A stretch of DNA of 35,835 nt from an uncultured Alloprevotella sp. (GTDB lineage: Bacteria > Bacteroidota > Bacteroidia > Bacteroidales > Bacteroidaceae). The notes beneath the pieces are model-generated. The model was not told the DNA's origin and did no database searches. It saw only the letters and a program-made list of their open reading frames with translations. Positions 16,660-24,115 of this stretch are shown here, in pieces (position 1 is the first letter of the stretch; each line of letters begins with the position of its first letter). The stretch covers positions 1-35,835 of the forward strand of contig CALUIN010000017.1 in the NCBI GenBank assembly GCA_944320745.1. The letters are read 5' to 3'. Position numbers and translations under genes: made by a program.

Positions 16660-17787
16660 TCACTGGATGAGCAGGACAATCATTTTGAGCGCAAAGTCGA
16701 AGAACACCATGCGCGGATTGACGTTCTGCTCGATGTCGCGCTGCGCCAGGGAGAGCTCGTCCATGATGCCGATGACGTTGCGCTCGTTGACGAAGCGGGC
16801 AAAGCGCACGGCGAAGTCGGCTTCGCGGCGGTTCATATAGTTGAGCTCCGGGCGCTGGAAGTTATACACGAAATTCTCGCGTACCATGCGCTGGCAGTAG
16901 GTCAGGAAGTGCTTCTGCCGCTCCCGGCCCCAGTCGGCCACGCGCTCAGCCCACTCGTGCATGTCCTTAATCTTGCGCATGTAGCTCAAGCGCATGAGGA
17001 GCACGAACATATCGAAGAACAGGGCGGAGTCCTTGTCCACGCGGAGCTGCGCCAGGGCCTGCGTGTAGCTTCCGCCGCTGACGCGGGCTATGGCGCGGGC
17101 GTCGGGCTCCTGCAAGCCGTTGCGCTGCCGGAGCGCGTTTTCCAGCTCGGCGGCGGTGAGGGGGCGGAAGTCCACGCGCTGGGTGCGGCTCACGATGGTG
17201 GGGAGCAGGAGCTCGGGGTGGTCGGAAACGAGGAGGAACACCGTGTCCTCGGGCGGTTCCTCCAGGATTTTGAGCAGTTTGTTGGCGGCCGCGGCGTTCA
17301 TCTGCTCGGGCTGCCAGATGATCATTACCTTGTAGCCGCCCTGCGACGATTTGAGGCTGAGCTTCTTCAGGATCTGGTCGCTCTCGGCCACGCCGATGAG
17401 CGACTGCTGGTTTTCCACCTGGATGCGGGCCAGCCACTCCAAGCGGTCGAAGTAGACCGACTCGGCCAGCTGGGCGCGCCATTCTGCCAGGTACTGGTCG
17501 CTCGTGGCCTCGCCGCTTTGCCCTTTCCGCTTGACTACGGGGAACACGAAATGGAGGTCGGGGTGTACCCACCGGGCCAGCATCTTGCAGGCGGGGCAAT
17601 GTCCGCAGGCCTCGCCGTCCGCCGGCTCGCGGCACAGCAGCGCCGAGGCGTAGGCCAAGGCCACAGGCAACTTGCCGCATCCCTCAGGCCCCGCGAAGAG
17701 CTGGGCATGGGGCACGTGTCCGCCGCCCAGCTGCCTGCGCAGCCGCTCCTTGACGGCTTCCTGTCCGATGACTTCCCCGTAACGCAT
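16660..17787 (-). CDS. holB: DNA polymerase III delta prime subunit
   Basis: This 375-residue subunit belongs to the clamp loader that places the sliding clamp on primed DNA. It shows a degenerate Walker A (GPEGCGKL, 33-40), the zinc module with Cys52, Cys61, Cys64 and Cys67, and SRT in place of the SRC motif near the arginine-finger position. The C-terminal region has the helical collar. The start at 17787 (MRYGEVIGQE) lies 8 bp after the metF stop; longer upstream frames lie inside metF. Gene order metF-holB-ricT-gldH supports the call. Confidence 0.93.
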   Translation of the reverse strand: MRYGEVIGQEAVKERLRRQLGGGHVPHAQLFAGPEGCGKLPVALAYASALLCREPADGEACGHCPACKMLARWVHPDLHFVFPVVKRKGQSGEATSDQYLAEWRAQLAESVYFDRLEWLARIQVENQQSLIGVAESDQILKKLSLKSSQGGYKVMIIWQPEQMNAAAANKLLKILEEPPEDTVFLLVSDHPELLLPTIVSRTQRVDFRPLTAAELENALRQRNGLQEPDARAIARVSGGSYTQALAQLRVDKDSALFFDMFVLLMRLSYMRKIKDMHEWAERVADWGRERQKHFLTYCQRMVRENFVYNFQRPELNYMNRREADFAVRFARFVNERNVIGIMDELSLAQRDIEQNVNPRMVFFDFALKMIVLLIQ

Positions 17788-17795
17788 ACTCGGTC

Positions 17796-18749
17796 TCAGT
17801 AAATCCGGCGGGCTATCTCGGCGATACTCTCCGCGGCCGACATCGAATAGAAATGGATGCTCGGGACGCCGCGCGCCATGAGCTCCTTGCACTGCGCCAC
17901 GCTCCACTCCACGCCCAAGGCCCGCACCTCCTCGTCCGTGGCGCACTTGACCGCCTCGGCGGCCAAGTCCTGCGGCAGGTCGCAGTGGAACGTCTTGGGC
18001 ACGGTGGAGAGCTGGGCGCGACGGGTCAGCGGCTTGATGCCCGGTATGATGGGCACCGTAATGCCGGCGGCCCGTGCCTTCTCCACGAAGCGGAAATAGG
18101 CCGTGTTGTCGTAAAAGAGCTGCGTCACGCCGTACTCGGCGCCGAGCTCCACTTTCCGCTTAAACCAGCCGAGGTCCATTTCCAAGTTGGGCGCTTCCTC
18201 GTGCTTCTCCGGGTAGCAGGCCACGCCGTAGCTGAACGGCCGGCCCGGCGCCTGTATGGGCGAGCCGTCCACGAAGCGGCCGGCGTTGAAGGCGTTGACT
18301 TGCTCCTGCAACTCGGTGGTATGCGCATAGCCGCCGGGCGTGGGGCGGAACATGCGGTCCTCGCGGGCTTTGTCGCCGCGCAGGAGCAGCACGTTCTCTA
18401 TGCCGAGAAACTGCAAGTCGAGCAGCATGTATTCCGTCTCCTCCCGGGTAAATCCCGAGCAGAGCACGTGCGGCACCACTGGGATGCCATAGTCGCGCTG
18501 GATGACGGCGGCCACGGCCACCGTCCCGGGCCTCCGGCGCAGCCGGGAGCGTTCCACCTGCCCGTTGCCCAAGTCGCGGTATACATACTCCGAGCGGTGC
18601 GTCGTGATGTTGATATATTTCGGATTGTATTCCCGCAGGTGGTCGATGGTCCGCTTAAGGCCCTCAATGCCTGTCCCTTTCAGGGGAGGCAGCACCTCGA
18701 ACGAAAAAGCCGTGCTCCCACCGTCAGGCAACAATTCGCTTATCTTCAT
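17796..18749 (-). CDS. metF: Methylenetetrahydrofolate reductase
   Basis: MetF is a cytosolic flavoenzyme that reduces 5,10-methylene-THF to 5-methyl-THF, which supplies the methyl group of methionine. The 317-residue protein has the family start FSFEVLPP with the catalytic Glu, the NITTHRS segment, LLLRGDK, and FYDNTAYFRFVEKA, ending in a typical helix that covers the FAD site. The start at 18749 follows a -7 element at 18793-18786. It heads the metF-holB-ricT-gldH run, with gaps of 8, 57 and 4 bp, which are probably transcribed together. Confidence 0.95.
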   Translation of the reverse strand: MKISELLPDGGSTAFSFEVLPPLKGTGIEGLKRTIDHLREYNPKYINITTHRSEYVYRDLGNGQVERSRLRRRPGTVAVAAVIQRDYGIPVVPHVLCSGFTREETEYMLLDLQFLGIENVLLLRGDKAREDRMFRPTPGGYAHTTELQEQVNAFNAGRFVDGSPIQAPGRPFSYGVACYPEKHEEAPNLEMDLGWFKRKVELGAEYGVTQLFYDNTAYFRFVEKARAAGITVPIIPGIKPLTRRAQLSTVPKTFHCDLPQDLAAEAVKCATDEEVRALGVEWSVAQCKELMARGVPSIHFYSMSAAESIAEIARRIY

Positions 18750-18785
18750 GTGCCGTGTCTCTATGGATAATAATTTTTCAATAGG

Positions 18786-18793
18786 CAAAGTTA
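18786..18793 (-). promoter_or_regulatory. -7 element for metF
   Basis: TAACTTTG on the minus strand, 36 nt before the ATG at 18749. Probably drives metF to gldH. The longer in-frame start at 18815 lies upstream of it and is therefore unlikely. Confidence 0.75.
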
Positions 18794-18858
18794 CGCCAAC
18801 CCGGGCGAAAAACAAAATAAAAAAGGGCTTTTTCTTTTTCCCGTTTAAGAGAAATGAC

Positions 18859-18866
18859 TACCTTTG
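18859..18866 (+). promoter_or_regulatory. -7 element for the ferredoxin gene
   Basis: TACCTTTG on the plus strand, 52 nt before the ATG at 18919; a run TTTTTC lies 18 nt upstream at the -33 position but lacks TTTG. The leader is AT-rich and has no Shine-Dalgarno sequence, as is usual in this phylum. Confidence 0.65.
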
Positions 18867-18918
18867 CCTCGACATTTGCACAGACTAACGGATTAATAAC
18901 AATTTAAATTTTCTGATT

Positions 18919-19089
18919 ATGGCTTACGTAATTAGTGATGAATGCATTGCCTGCGGCACTTGCATCGACGAATGCCCCTCCGGCGCCATCTCCGAGGGCG
19001 AAAAGTACTCCATTGACCCCAATGTTTGCGTAGACTGCGGCACGTGCGCCGATGTCTGCCCCTCCGGAGCCATCTCTCCGGGCGAGTAA
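18919..19089 (+). CDS. 2[4Fe-4S] ferredoxin, 56 residues
   Basis: The small protein MAYVISDECIACGTC... contains two full cluster motifs, CIACGTCIDECP and CVDCGTCADVCP, each CxxCxxCxxxCP. It is acidic and consists of two near-identical halves that both end CPSGAIS, the clostridial-type ferredoxin produced by an old duplication. It carries low-potential electrons in the cytosol, for example for pyruvate:ferredoxin oxidoreductase or Rnf. It is a single-gene unit with its own promoter and terminator, divergent from metF. Confidence 0.95.
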   Translation: MAYVISDECIACGTCIDECPSGAISEGEKYSIDPNVCVDCGTCADVCPSGAISPGE

Positions 19090-19116
19090 TCGCAGGCGGC
19101 ATTTCAAAGGAAACAC

Positions 19117-19160
19117 GAAAGCCTCTCCCGACCCTTGCGGTCTGGGGAGGCTTTCATTTT
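19117..19160 (+). terminator. Terminator of the ferredoxin gene
   Basis: GAAAGCCTCTCCCGAC (from 19117) folds with GTCTGGGGAGGCTTTC (19140-19155) with one mismatch and one wobble, followed by CATTTT. It lies 28 bp beyond the stop. Confidence 0.7.
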
Positions 19161-19478
19161 GCTTACCGGCACCGGGCGGCCGGGACTGTCCTTACGTCCC
19201 TTCGCCGCGAAAGCCGGAGCGGGCAGTGTGCCAGGCGGATGGAACACTGACAAGAAGAATTAAACAAATTTGACACCTGGCATCTGTCTCCGCGTCCGTC
19301 TCCGCGTCCCGTTTCGTGCGGACCGTTCCGCCGGTCGGAGCCGTTCTCCGGCCGCGCCTTCTCTTCAGGCGGACGCAGGCCGGAAGCCACTGTCCGGCCG
19401 GTCGGAGCGAGGATGATGCTCCGCCTGCCGGACAGCCGCGTTCCTTAAATTATCCACCTATGTCCGAGGAACGCTCAA
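19161..19478. other. Non-coding stretch with direct repeats and a GC-rich hairpin
   Basis: I see no convincing gene. A 12-bp unit GTCTCCGCGTCC is repeated in tandem (19286-19297, 19298-19309). A nested hairpin lies at 19390-19435: CTGTCCGGC pairs with GCCGGACAG and encloses GGAGC/GCTCC. It lies just beyond the 3-prime end of the small sigma-54-controlled gene and has no T-run, so it could be a 3-prime stabilising structure and not a terminator. Open frames here lack family signs. Confidence 0.4.
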
Positions 19479-19721
19479 TCAAGCCTTTACCGTGTCTTGA
19501 ACTATCGTGTCGTTCAGCGCGAAGGCCGGTTCGGCCGTCGTCGCCGTGTCGGTCGTCACCGTGTCGGCCAATGCGGGCACACTGTCGGGGACAGCCACCG
19601 TGTCCGTCTTCACCGTATCGTTCAGGCTGCTCTGTCCTGCAAGGGGGTTAGCCTTTACGAATGCACCACTCATTGAAACAAAACCAAGAGCCAGAACGGC
19701 TGCAACTGCAAACTTTTTCAT
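19479..19721 (-). CDS. Small secreted Asp-Thr-Val-rich protein
   Basis: I do not recognise a family. The 80-residue product starts KKFAVAAVLALGF, a clear signal peptide with cleavage near residue 24 (VKA). The mature part is low-complexity, with DTV, DSV or DTI repeated about every five to seven residues (Asp35, 40, 46, 53, 71, 76). It has no Cys and no lipobox. A strong Shine-Dalgarno sequence (AAAAGGAG, 8 nt before the ATG) is unusual for this phylum and suggests high expression. A sigma-54 promoter lies upstream and the activator gene ends 120 bp upstream of the promoter. It may be a secreted, stress-type or envelope protein. A longer start at 19793 is unlikely: it would begin within the sigma-54 promoter. 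Confidence 0.75.
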   Translation of the reverse strand: MKKFAVAAVLALGFVSMSGAFVKANPLAGQSSLNDTVKTDTVAVPDSVPALADTVTTDTATTAEPAFALNDTIVQDTVKA

Positions 19722-19777
19722 GATTTTCTCCTTTTTATTGATTACTGATTTCACTTGTTGTTCTGCCTTTATATAGC

Positions 19778-19792
19778 GCAATCGCCGTGCCA
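19778..19792 (-). promoter_or_regulatory. Sigma-54 (-24/-12) promoter for the small secreted-protein gene
   Basis: Read on the minus strand, 19792-19778 is TGGCACGGCGATTGC: TGGCAC, then five bases, then TTGC. The GG and GC doublets are exactly 10 bp apart, as required for RpoN recognition, and only the W after TTGC differs from the consensus. Transcription would begin near 19766, leaving a leader of about 45 nt before the ATG at 19721. No rpoN gene is in this window. Confidence 0.75.
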
Positions 19793-19859
19793 AAACGGCA
19801 CACGACAGCCAACAGATTAATAATCAGAGAAGTAACAAAACTCAGAGAAAATCCGCGAC

Positions 19860-19910
19860 TGGGGAAAGTGGGGAACGGGTGTGGAAAAATTCCCCATCCG
19901 GGTGTGGAAA
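19860..19910 (-). promoter_or_regulatory. Putative enhancer (UAS) sites of the NtrC-type activator
   Basis: Five half-sites of the form TGKGGAAA lie at 19860-19867, 19869-19876, 19880-19887, 19890-19896 (inverted, TTCCCCA) and 19903-19910. GGGGAA and TTCCCC form an inverted pair, and CGGGTGTGGAAA occurs twice. They begin 2 bp past the activator stop codon and lie about 94-144 bp upstream of the predicted start of the sigma-54 promoter, the normal distance for such enhancers. Between them and the promoter a palindromic AT-rich stretch GATTAATAATC (19815-19825) could help bending. Confidence 0.55.
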
Positions 19911-19912
19911 TC

Positions 19913-21253
19913 CTACTTTTCCCCCATCCCGTAGAGCTTCAGCTTATTGTAAAGCGTCTTCCGGTCTACGCCCAGCAACTGCGCGGCGCGGCTCTTGTTG
20001 CCGCCGGTAGCCTGCAGGGCCCGCCGGATGCGCTCCGCCTCCGTCTGCCCGTCGCGCAGCTGCAGGTGGGCCGCATCGGGCTGCTGCAGGAAGTCCGGTC
20101 CCAGGTCCTCCAGGCGAATCAGCGGCCCGCGGGCCAGGAGCGTGGCCCGCTTCACGAGGTTTTTCATCTCACGCAGGTTGCCCGGCCAGGCATAGCGCAC
20201 CATGGCCTCGCGCGCCGCGGCGTCGAATCCCTCCACATGGCGTTCCAGCTCGGCGTTGGCCTGCCGCAGGAAGAAGTCCGCAAAGAGCAGGATGTCCTCG
20301 CCCCGCTCGCGGAGCAGGGGCATGTGGAGCGTGAACTCGTTGATGCGGTGGTACAGGTCCTCGCGGAAGTCGCCGCGGGCGATGGCGGCGGGCAGATCCT
20401 CGTTCGTGGCGCAGACCAGGCGGATGTCCACTTCCGTCTCCTTCGTTCCCCCGACCGGGCGGACGCGCCTTTCCTGAAGCGCGCGCAGCAGTTGCACCTG
20501 CACGTCGTAGCCCAGGTTGCCCACCTCGTCCAGGAAGAGCGTCCCGCCGTTTGCCTCCTCGAAGGCGCCCGTCTTGTCGCCGACGGATCCGGTGAAGGCG
20601 CCCTTCACGTGCCCGAAGAACTCCGAGGCCGCCAGTTCCTTGGTCATGGCCCCGCAGTCTATGGCCACGAAGGGCCGTCCCGCCCGCTTGCTCAGCTCGT
20701 GAATGCGCCGCGCCACGTATTCCTTGCCCGTGCCGCTCGCGCCCGTAATGAGCACCGACATGGGCGTAGGGGCCACGAGCGCCACGTAGCCATAGAGCTG
20801 CCGCGCCGCCGGGCTGTTGCCCTCAAGGTAGCGGCCGTCGGCCCGGTCCGGCGCGGCGGCGGGCGGCGCGGCCGGTGCGGGTGCCGGGCGGGCGGCGACC
20901 AGCGCCTCGCGGATCTTGCGGAGCAGGATGTCCTGCTGCACCGGTTTGGCCACGTAGTCGCTCGCGCCGCGCTTCATGGCTTCCACGGCATTCTGCACCT
21001 CGGCGTAACCCGTCATGATTATAAGCGGTGTGCCGATGCCCTTCCCGCGCATCCATTCCAACAGATACAGGCCGTCCTCGTCCGGCAGGCGCAGGTCCGA
21101 GAGCACGAGGTCGAACGGCCTGCGCTCGAGCAAAAGCCTCACCGCGGCGCGCACGCTGCCCGCCGTCTCCACGCCGAAGCCCTGCTTGCCCAGCCAGGTC
21201 TTCAGCATCAGGGAAAAAGTCAAATCGTCTTCTACAATCAGTAAGTGAGACAT
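19913..21253 (-). CDS. NtrC-family sigma-54-dependent response regulator
   Basis: The 446-residue protein has a receiver domain (acidic IVEDD, phosphoacceptor Asp53 in LSDLRLP, Lys in VAKPV at 103), a Pro/Ala-rich linker (~122-138), an AAA+ domain with Walker A GASGTGKE (171-178), GAFTGS (218-223) and Walker B GGTLFLDE (237-244), and a C-terminal Fis-type helix-turn-helix (GGNKSRAAQLLGV, around residue 420). It would oligomerise on enhancer sites and drive RpoN to open promoters. The last residue of GAFTGA is Ser here. The gene is 24 bp downstream of the hybrid kinase and probably in the same operon. Confidence 0.93.
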   Translation of the reverse strand: MSHLLIVEDDLTFSLMLKTWLGKQGFGVETAGSVRAAVRLLLERRPFDLVLSDLRLPDEDGLYLLEWMRGKGIGTPLIIMTGYAEVQNAVEAMKRGASDYVAKPVQQDILLRKIREALVAARPAPAPAAPPAAAPDRADGRYLEGNSPAARQLYGYVALVAPTPMSVLITGASGTGKEYVARRIHELSKRAGRPFVAIDCGAMTKELAASEFFGHVKGAFTGSVGDKTGAFEEANGGTLFLDEVGNLGYDVQVQLLRALQERRVRPVGGTKETEVDIRLVCATNEDLPAAIARGDFREDLYHRINEFTLHMPLLRERGEDILLFADFFLRQANAELERHVEGFDAAAREAMVRYAWPGNLREMKNLVKRATLLARGPLIRLEDLGPDFLQQPDAAHLQLRDGQTEAERIRRALQATGGNKSRAAQLLGVDRKTLYNKLKLYGMGEK

Positions 21254-21277
21254 ACGCAGAAACGCTTTCAGTACACA

Positions 21278-23812
21278 TCATTCGTCGGCCGCCCGAGGCG
21301 CGCCGTCGCCGGCCGCGGTCCGGCTGTCCAGGCGCCGCAGCGTGGCGCGCAGCGCCTCGGCCACGCGCCCGGCCGGCACATCGTCCGCCGCCGTCCACGC
21401 GCTCTCGCCGCGCCGCCCCTCGAGCAGGCGCAGGTCCGCCGCAGCGGGCGAACCGATGAGCGTAAACGTGGGCAGCAGCTTATGGGCCAGGCGGCACACC
21501 TCCGCCTTGTCCTTCGCCGCCAGCGCAGCCGCGAAAGCCGCCGCGTGGCGGGCGGTCTCGTCGCGGAAGGTGCGCAGGATCTCGGCCGCGGCCGCCGCGT
21601 CGTCGCCGGCAAACGCCGTCAGGGCGGCAAAGGGGTCGGTCGGCGCGCCGCCCTGACCGTCAGCCACAGGCGCCGGCTCTTCCGCCGCGCCGCCCGGTCC
21701 GTCCGCGCCGTCCGCCGGCAAGGGGGACGCCCCCGAACGGGCCAGGACGGCGGCCAGCTCGCGCAGGCTGAAGGGCTTGTGGAGACAGGCCGCAAAGCCC
21801 TCGGCCTGCAGGTCGGTCTCCGCCATGTCGCTGCGCGCCGTCACCGCCACCACGGGCACGCGCGCCGCCGCGCCGCCCAGGGCGCGCAGCCGCCGCAGCA
21901 GTTCGAAACCGCCCATGGCGGGCATCTGTATGTCCGTCAGCACCACGTCGAACACCCCCTCCCCGATGCCTTCCAGCAGACCGTCGGGCTGCCCGAAGGC
22001 CGTGACGCGGGCCTTTCCGTCCGAGAGGTGGGCCAGCATCTCCTCCGTCAGGCGCAGTTGCAGGCGGTCATCGTCCACGAGGGCCACGCGCAGCGCCCCG
22101 ACGGCGGGCGCGGGCTCCGCCTCGGCGGCGGGCACGGCTGCGCCGGCCGCCTCAAGAGGCACGCTCACGGTGAACGTGCTGCCCTCGCCGCGCCGGCTCG
22201 CCACGTCCAGCCGCCCGCCCAGGAGGTCGGTCAGCTTCTTCGTGATGGCCAGTCCGAGCCCCACGCCTTCCTGTCCCTGCGCGCTGGCCAGGCGGGTGAA
22301 GGCATCGAAGATGCGCTGCTGCTCGAGCACCGTCATGCCGCACCCCGTGTCCGCCACGCTGAACGTCAGCCCGCCGTCCGCCCAGGCGGCCCGTAGCGTG
22401 ATGCCGCCGCGGTCGGTGAACTTCAGCGCGTTGGTCAGCAGGTTGTCGGCTATCTGGCGCAATCGGAAGGCGTCGCCCCGGAACGTGCGGCAGAGCGAGG
22501 CGTCCACCTCGGCGCGCAGCTCCAGCCCCTTGCGCGCGGCCGCGGGGCGCAGCGCCTCCACCGCCTCCACGAAGAGGCGGCCCGGGTCGAAGTCCACCGG
22601 CCGCAGGTCCATCTTTCCGGCCTCCAGGCGGTGATAGTCCAGCAGGGCGGCAACGAGCTGCGACAAGTGGTCCGCGGCACTCTGCAGGCTGACCACGTAG
22701 CGCGCCGTCTGCTCCGCCGACGGCCGTGCGCCGAGCAGTTCCAGGTAGCCCAGGATGGACGACACCGGGGCCTTGATGTCGTGCGTCACCGTGAGCATGA
22801 GCTGTTCGCGCTGCGCGAGCAAATCCTCGGCGCGCCCGCGCGCCTCCTCGAGCTCGCGGCGGTAGCGGGCCGCGCGGCGTATGTCGCGCGCCACCCAAAC
22901 GGTCAGGCCAAGCGCCAGCACGACGGCCACCAGTGCCAGGCCGCCCATTGTGCGCGCGGCACTGCGGCGCGCCTCGGCCTCGCGGCGCACGGCGGCGTCG
23001 CGCCACTGGCGCTCGGTCTGTTCGATGCTGCGCAGCAGCTGCCCTATGCGGCGCGTCAACTCCACGCCGGCCTCCCGGACGGCCTGCTCGCGGACCTGCG
23101 TGCGCCCCCTCCTTGCGACGACGGCGCGGGCGGCGTCGCGGCGTATGCTGTCGAGGGCGGCGGCCACGGAGTCGGCCACATTGGGGGCGGCGGCCAGGGT
23201 GTCGCCGTAGTGCACCGTCTCGTCGCGGCGCACCTCCGTCGTGTCGGTCCGCTGCCGGCGGAAGGCGTCGGCCAGGCGGCCCAGGAAGGTGCGCCGCGTG
23301 CGCTCCACCGTGTAGGTGCGCTCCACCTCGACCACGCGCTGCTGCGCCGCGGGCCGCGCCTGCAGGGAGTCGGCGACGGCGCGCAAGGCCGCGATGCGCC
23401 GCGCATAGACGGCATCGAGCGGACGGTCGGCGCGGACGGCCAGCAGGCGGGCCGTGCTTTCCATCTTGTCCACCACCAGGCGGCGCAGCGTGTCGAGCCG
23501 GGCACGCTGGAGCGTGTCGGCCAGCTGCGCGTCGAGGCTGTCCACCGCCGCCAGCACGGCGCCCACTGCCGCCTCGTAGCGCGGATAGGCGCCGTAGCCT
23601 TCGAGCACGGCCGCCTGGCCCAGGTTTTCGGCCGTGAAGAGGCTTCCCACCAGTCGGGCCACGGCATCGCGCCGCCCGGCCGCGGCCTGTTCGGCGGCCG
23701 CGGCGCCGTCCAGCGCGCGCGTCTGGCGCCGCACGTAGGCCACCGCCGCCACCAGCACGAGAGCCAGCAGGGCGTAGCCGAGAGCTACTTTCAGCGAGGT
23801 GTGGGGTCGCAT
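21278..23812 (-). CDS. Hybrid histidine kinase with receiver and HPt domains
   Basis: The 844-residue membrane sensor has a first membrane helix (11-27), a long Ala/Arg/Glu-rich, probably helical, periplasmic region (30-285), a second helix (288-307), a HisKA domain with His344 (THDIKAP), an ATPase domain (NLLTNALKF, DTGCGM, GVGLGLAI), a receiver domain (VDDD, Asp627 in TDIQMP) and a C-terminal HPt domain (His777 in LAHKLL). A His-Asp-His route to the sigma-54 regulator just downstream is implied. The signal is unknown. The start at 23812 is preferred because it leads directly into the first membrane helix; a start at 23869 is possible. Confidence 0.92.
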   Translation of the reverse strand: MRPHTSLKVALGYALLALVLVAAVAYVRRQTRALDGAAAAEQAAAGRRDAVARLVGSLFTAENLGQAAVLEGYGAYPRYEAAVGAVLAAVDSLDAQLADTLQRARLDTLRRLVVDKMESTARLLAVRADRPLDAVYARRIAALRAVADSLQARPAAQQRVVEVERTYTVERTRRTFLGRLADAFRRQRTDTTEVRRDETVHYGDTLAAAPNVADSVAAALDSIRRDAARAVVARRGRTQVREQAVREAGVELTRRIGQLLRSIEQTERQWRDAAVRREAEARRSAARTMGGLALVAVVLALGLTVWVARDIRRAARYRRELEEARGRAEDLLAQREQLMLTVTHDIKAPVSSILGYLELLGARPSAEQTARYVVSLQSAADHLSQLVAALLDYHRLEAGKMDLRPVDFDPGRLFVEAVEALRPAAARKGLELRAEVDASLCRTFRGDAFRLRQIADNLLTNALKFTDRGGITLRAAWADGGLTFSVADTGCGMTVLEQQRIFDAFTRLASAQGQEGVGLGLAITKKLTDLLGGRLDVASRRGEGSTFTVSVPLEAAGAAVPAAEAEPAPAVGALRVALVDDDRLQLRLTEEMLAHLSDGKARVTAFGQPDGLLEGIGEGVFDVVLTDIQMPAMGGFELLRRLRALGGAAARVPVVAVTARSDMAETDLQAEGFAACLHKPFSLRELAAVLARSGASPLPADGADGPGGAAEEPAPVADGQGGAPTDPFAALTAFAGDDAAAAAEILRTFRDETARHAAAFAAALAAKDKAEVCRLAHKLLPTFTLIGSPAAADLRLLEGRRGESAWTAADDVPAGRVAEALRATLRRLDSRTAAGDGAPRAADE

Positions 23813-23876
23813 GGGCTTGTCCGGGCGCGCGGCGCGGGGGAATACAGCATCCGGCCGTGCGCGTGCCACCGGACTG

Positions 23877-23884
23877 CAAAGTTA
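23877..23884 (-). promoter_or_regulatory. -7 element for the kinase-regulator operon
   Basis: TAACTTTG on the minus strand, with a leader of about 60 nt to the ATG at 23812. The 21-bp repeat array lies about 107 bp further upstream. Confidence 0.7.
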
Positions 23885-23990
23885 CGCGCTTTGCGCCAAC
23901 GGCGCGCCTTCCCTCTTGTGAATAAACCCAAACGGCAGGGGCGGAAGCCCGAAAATCATGCCGCCGCGGCCGCGGCGACGGATGCCGGCC

Positions 23991-24074
23991 ACGGGGCTAA
24001 GGCGAGCAGAAACGGGCCTAAGGCGCGTCGGCACGGGGCTTAGGCGAGTAAAAACGGGGCTTAGACGCGTCGGC
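23991..24074 (+). repeat. Four tandem 21-bp units (array 3)
   Basis: Units at 23991-24011, 24012-24032, 24033-24053 and 24054-24074. They alternate: units 1 and 3 end in A-rich tails (CAGAA, TAAAA) and units 2 and 4 in CGTCGGC, so the array is also a 42-bp double unit. It fills part of the 303-bp stretch between the kinase gene and the GH20 gene that otherwise holds only the kinase promoter. Confidence 0.9.
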
Positions 24075-24115
24075 ACCGGCGCGCTCCGGCCGCCCGCGGG
24101 CACTGCGGGGGCGGC

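Noticed and set aside
23882-24103. Small minus-strand frame with repeated TRLSPV heptads over the 21-bp array
   Set aside because: A 21-bp DNA repeat always gives a seven-residue peptide repeat when read in frame. A similar peptide arises at 3570-3670 for the same reason, without a promoter or start context.
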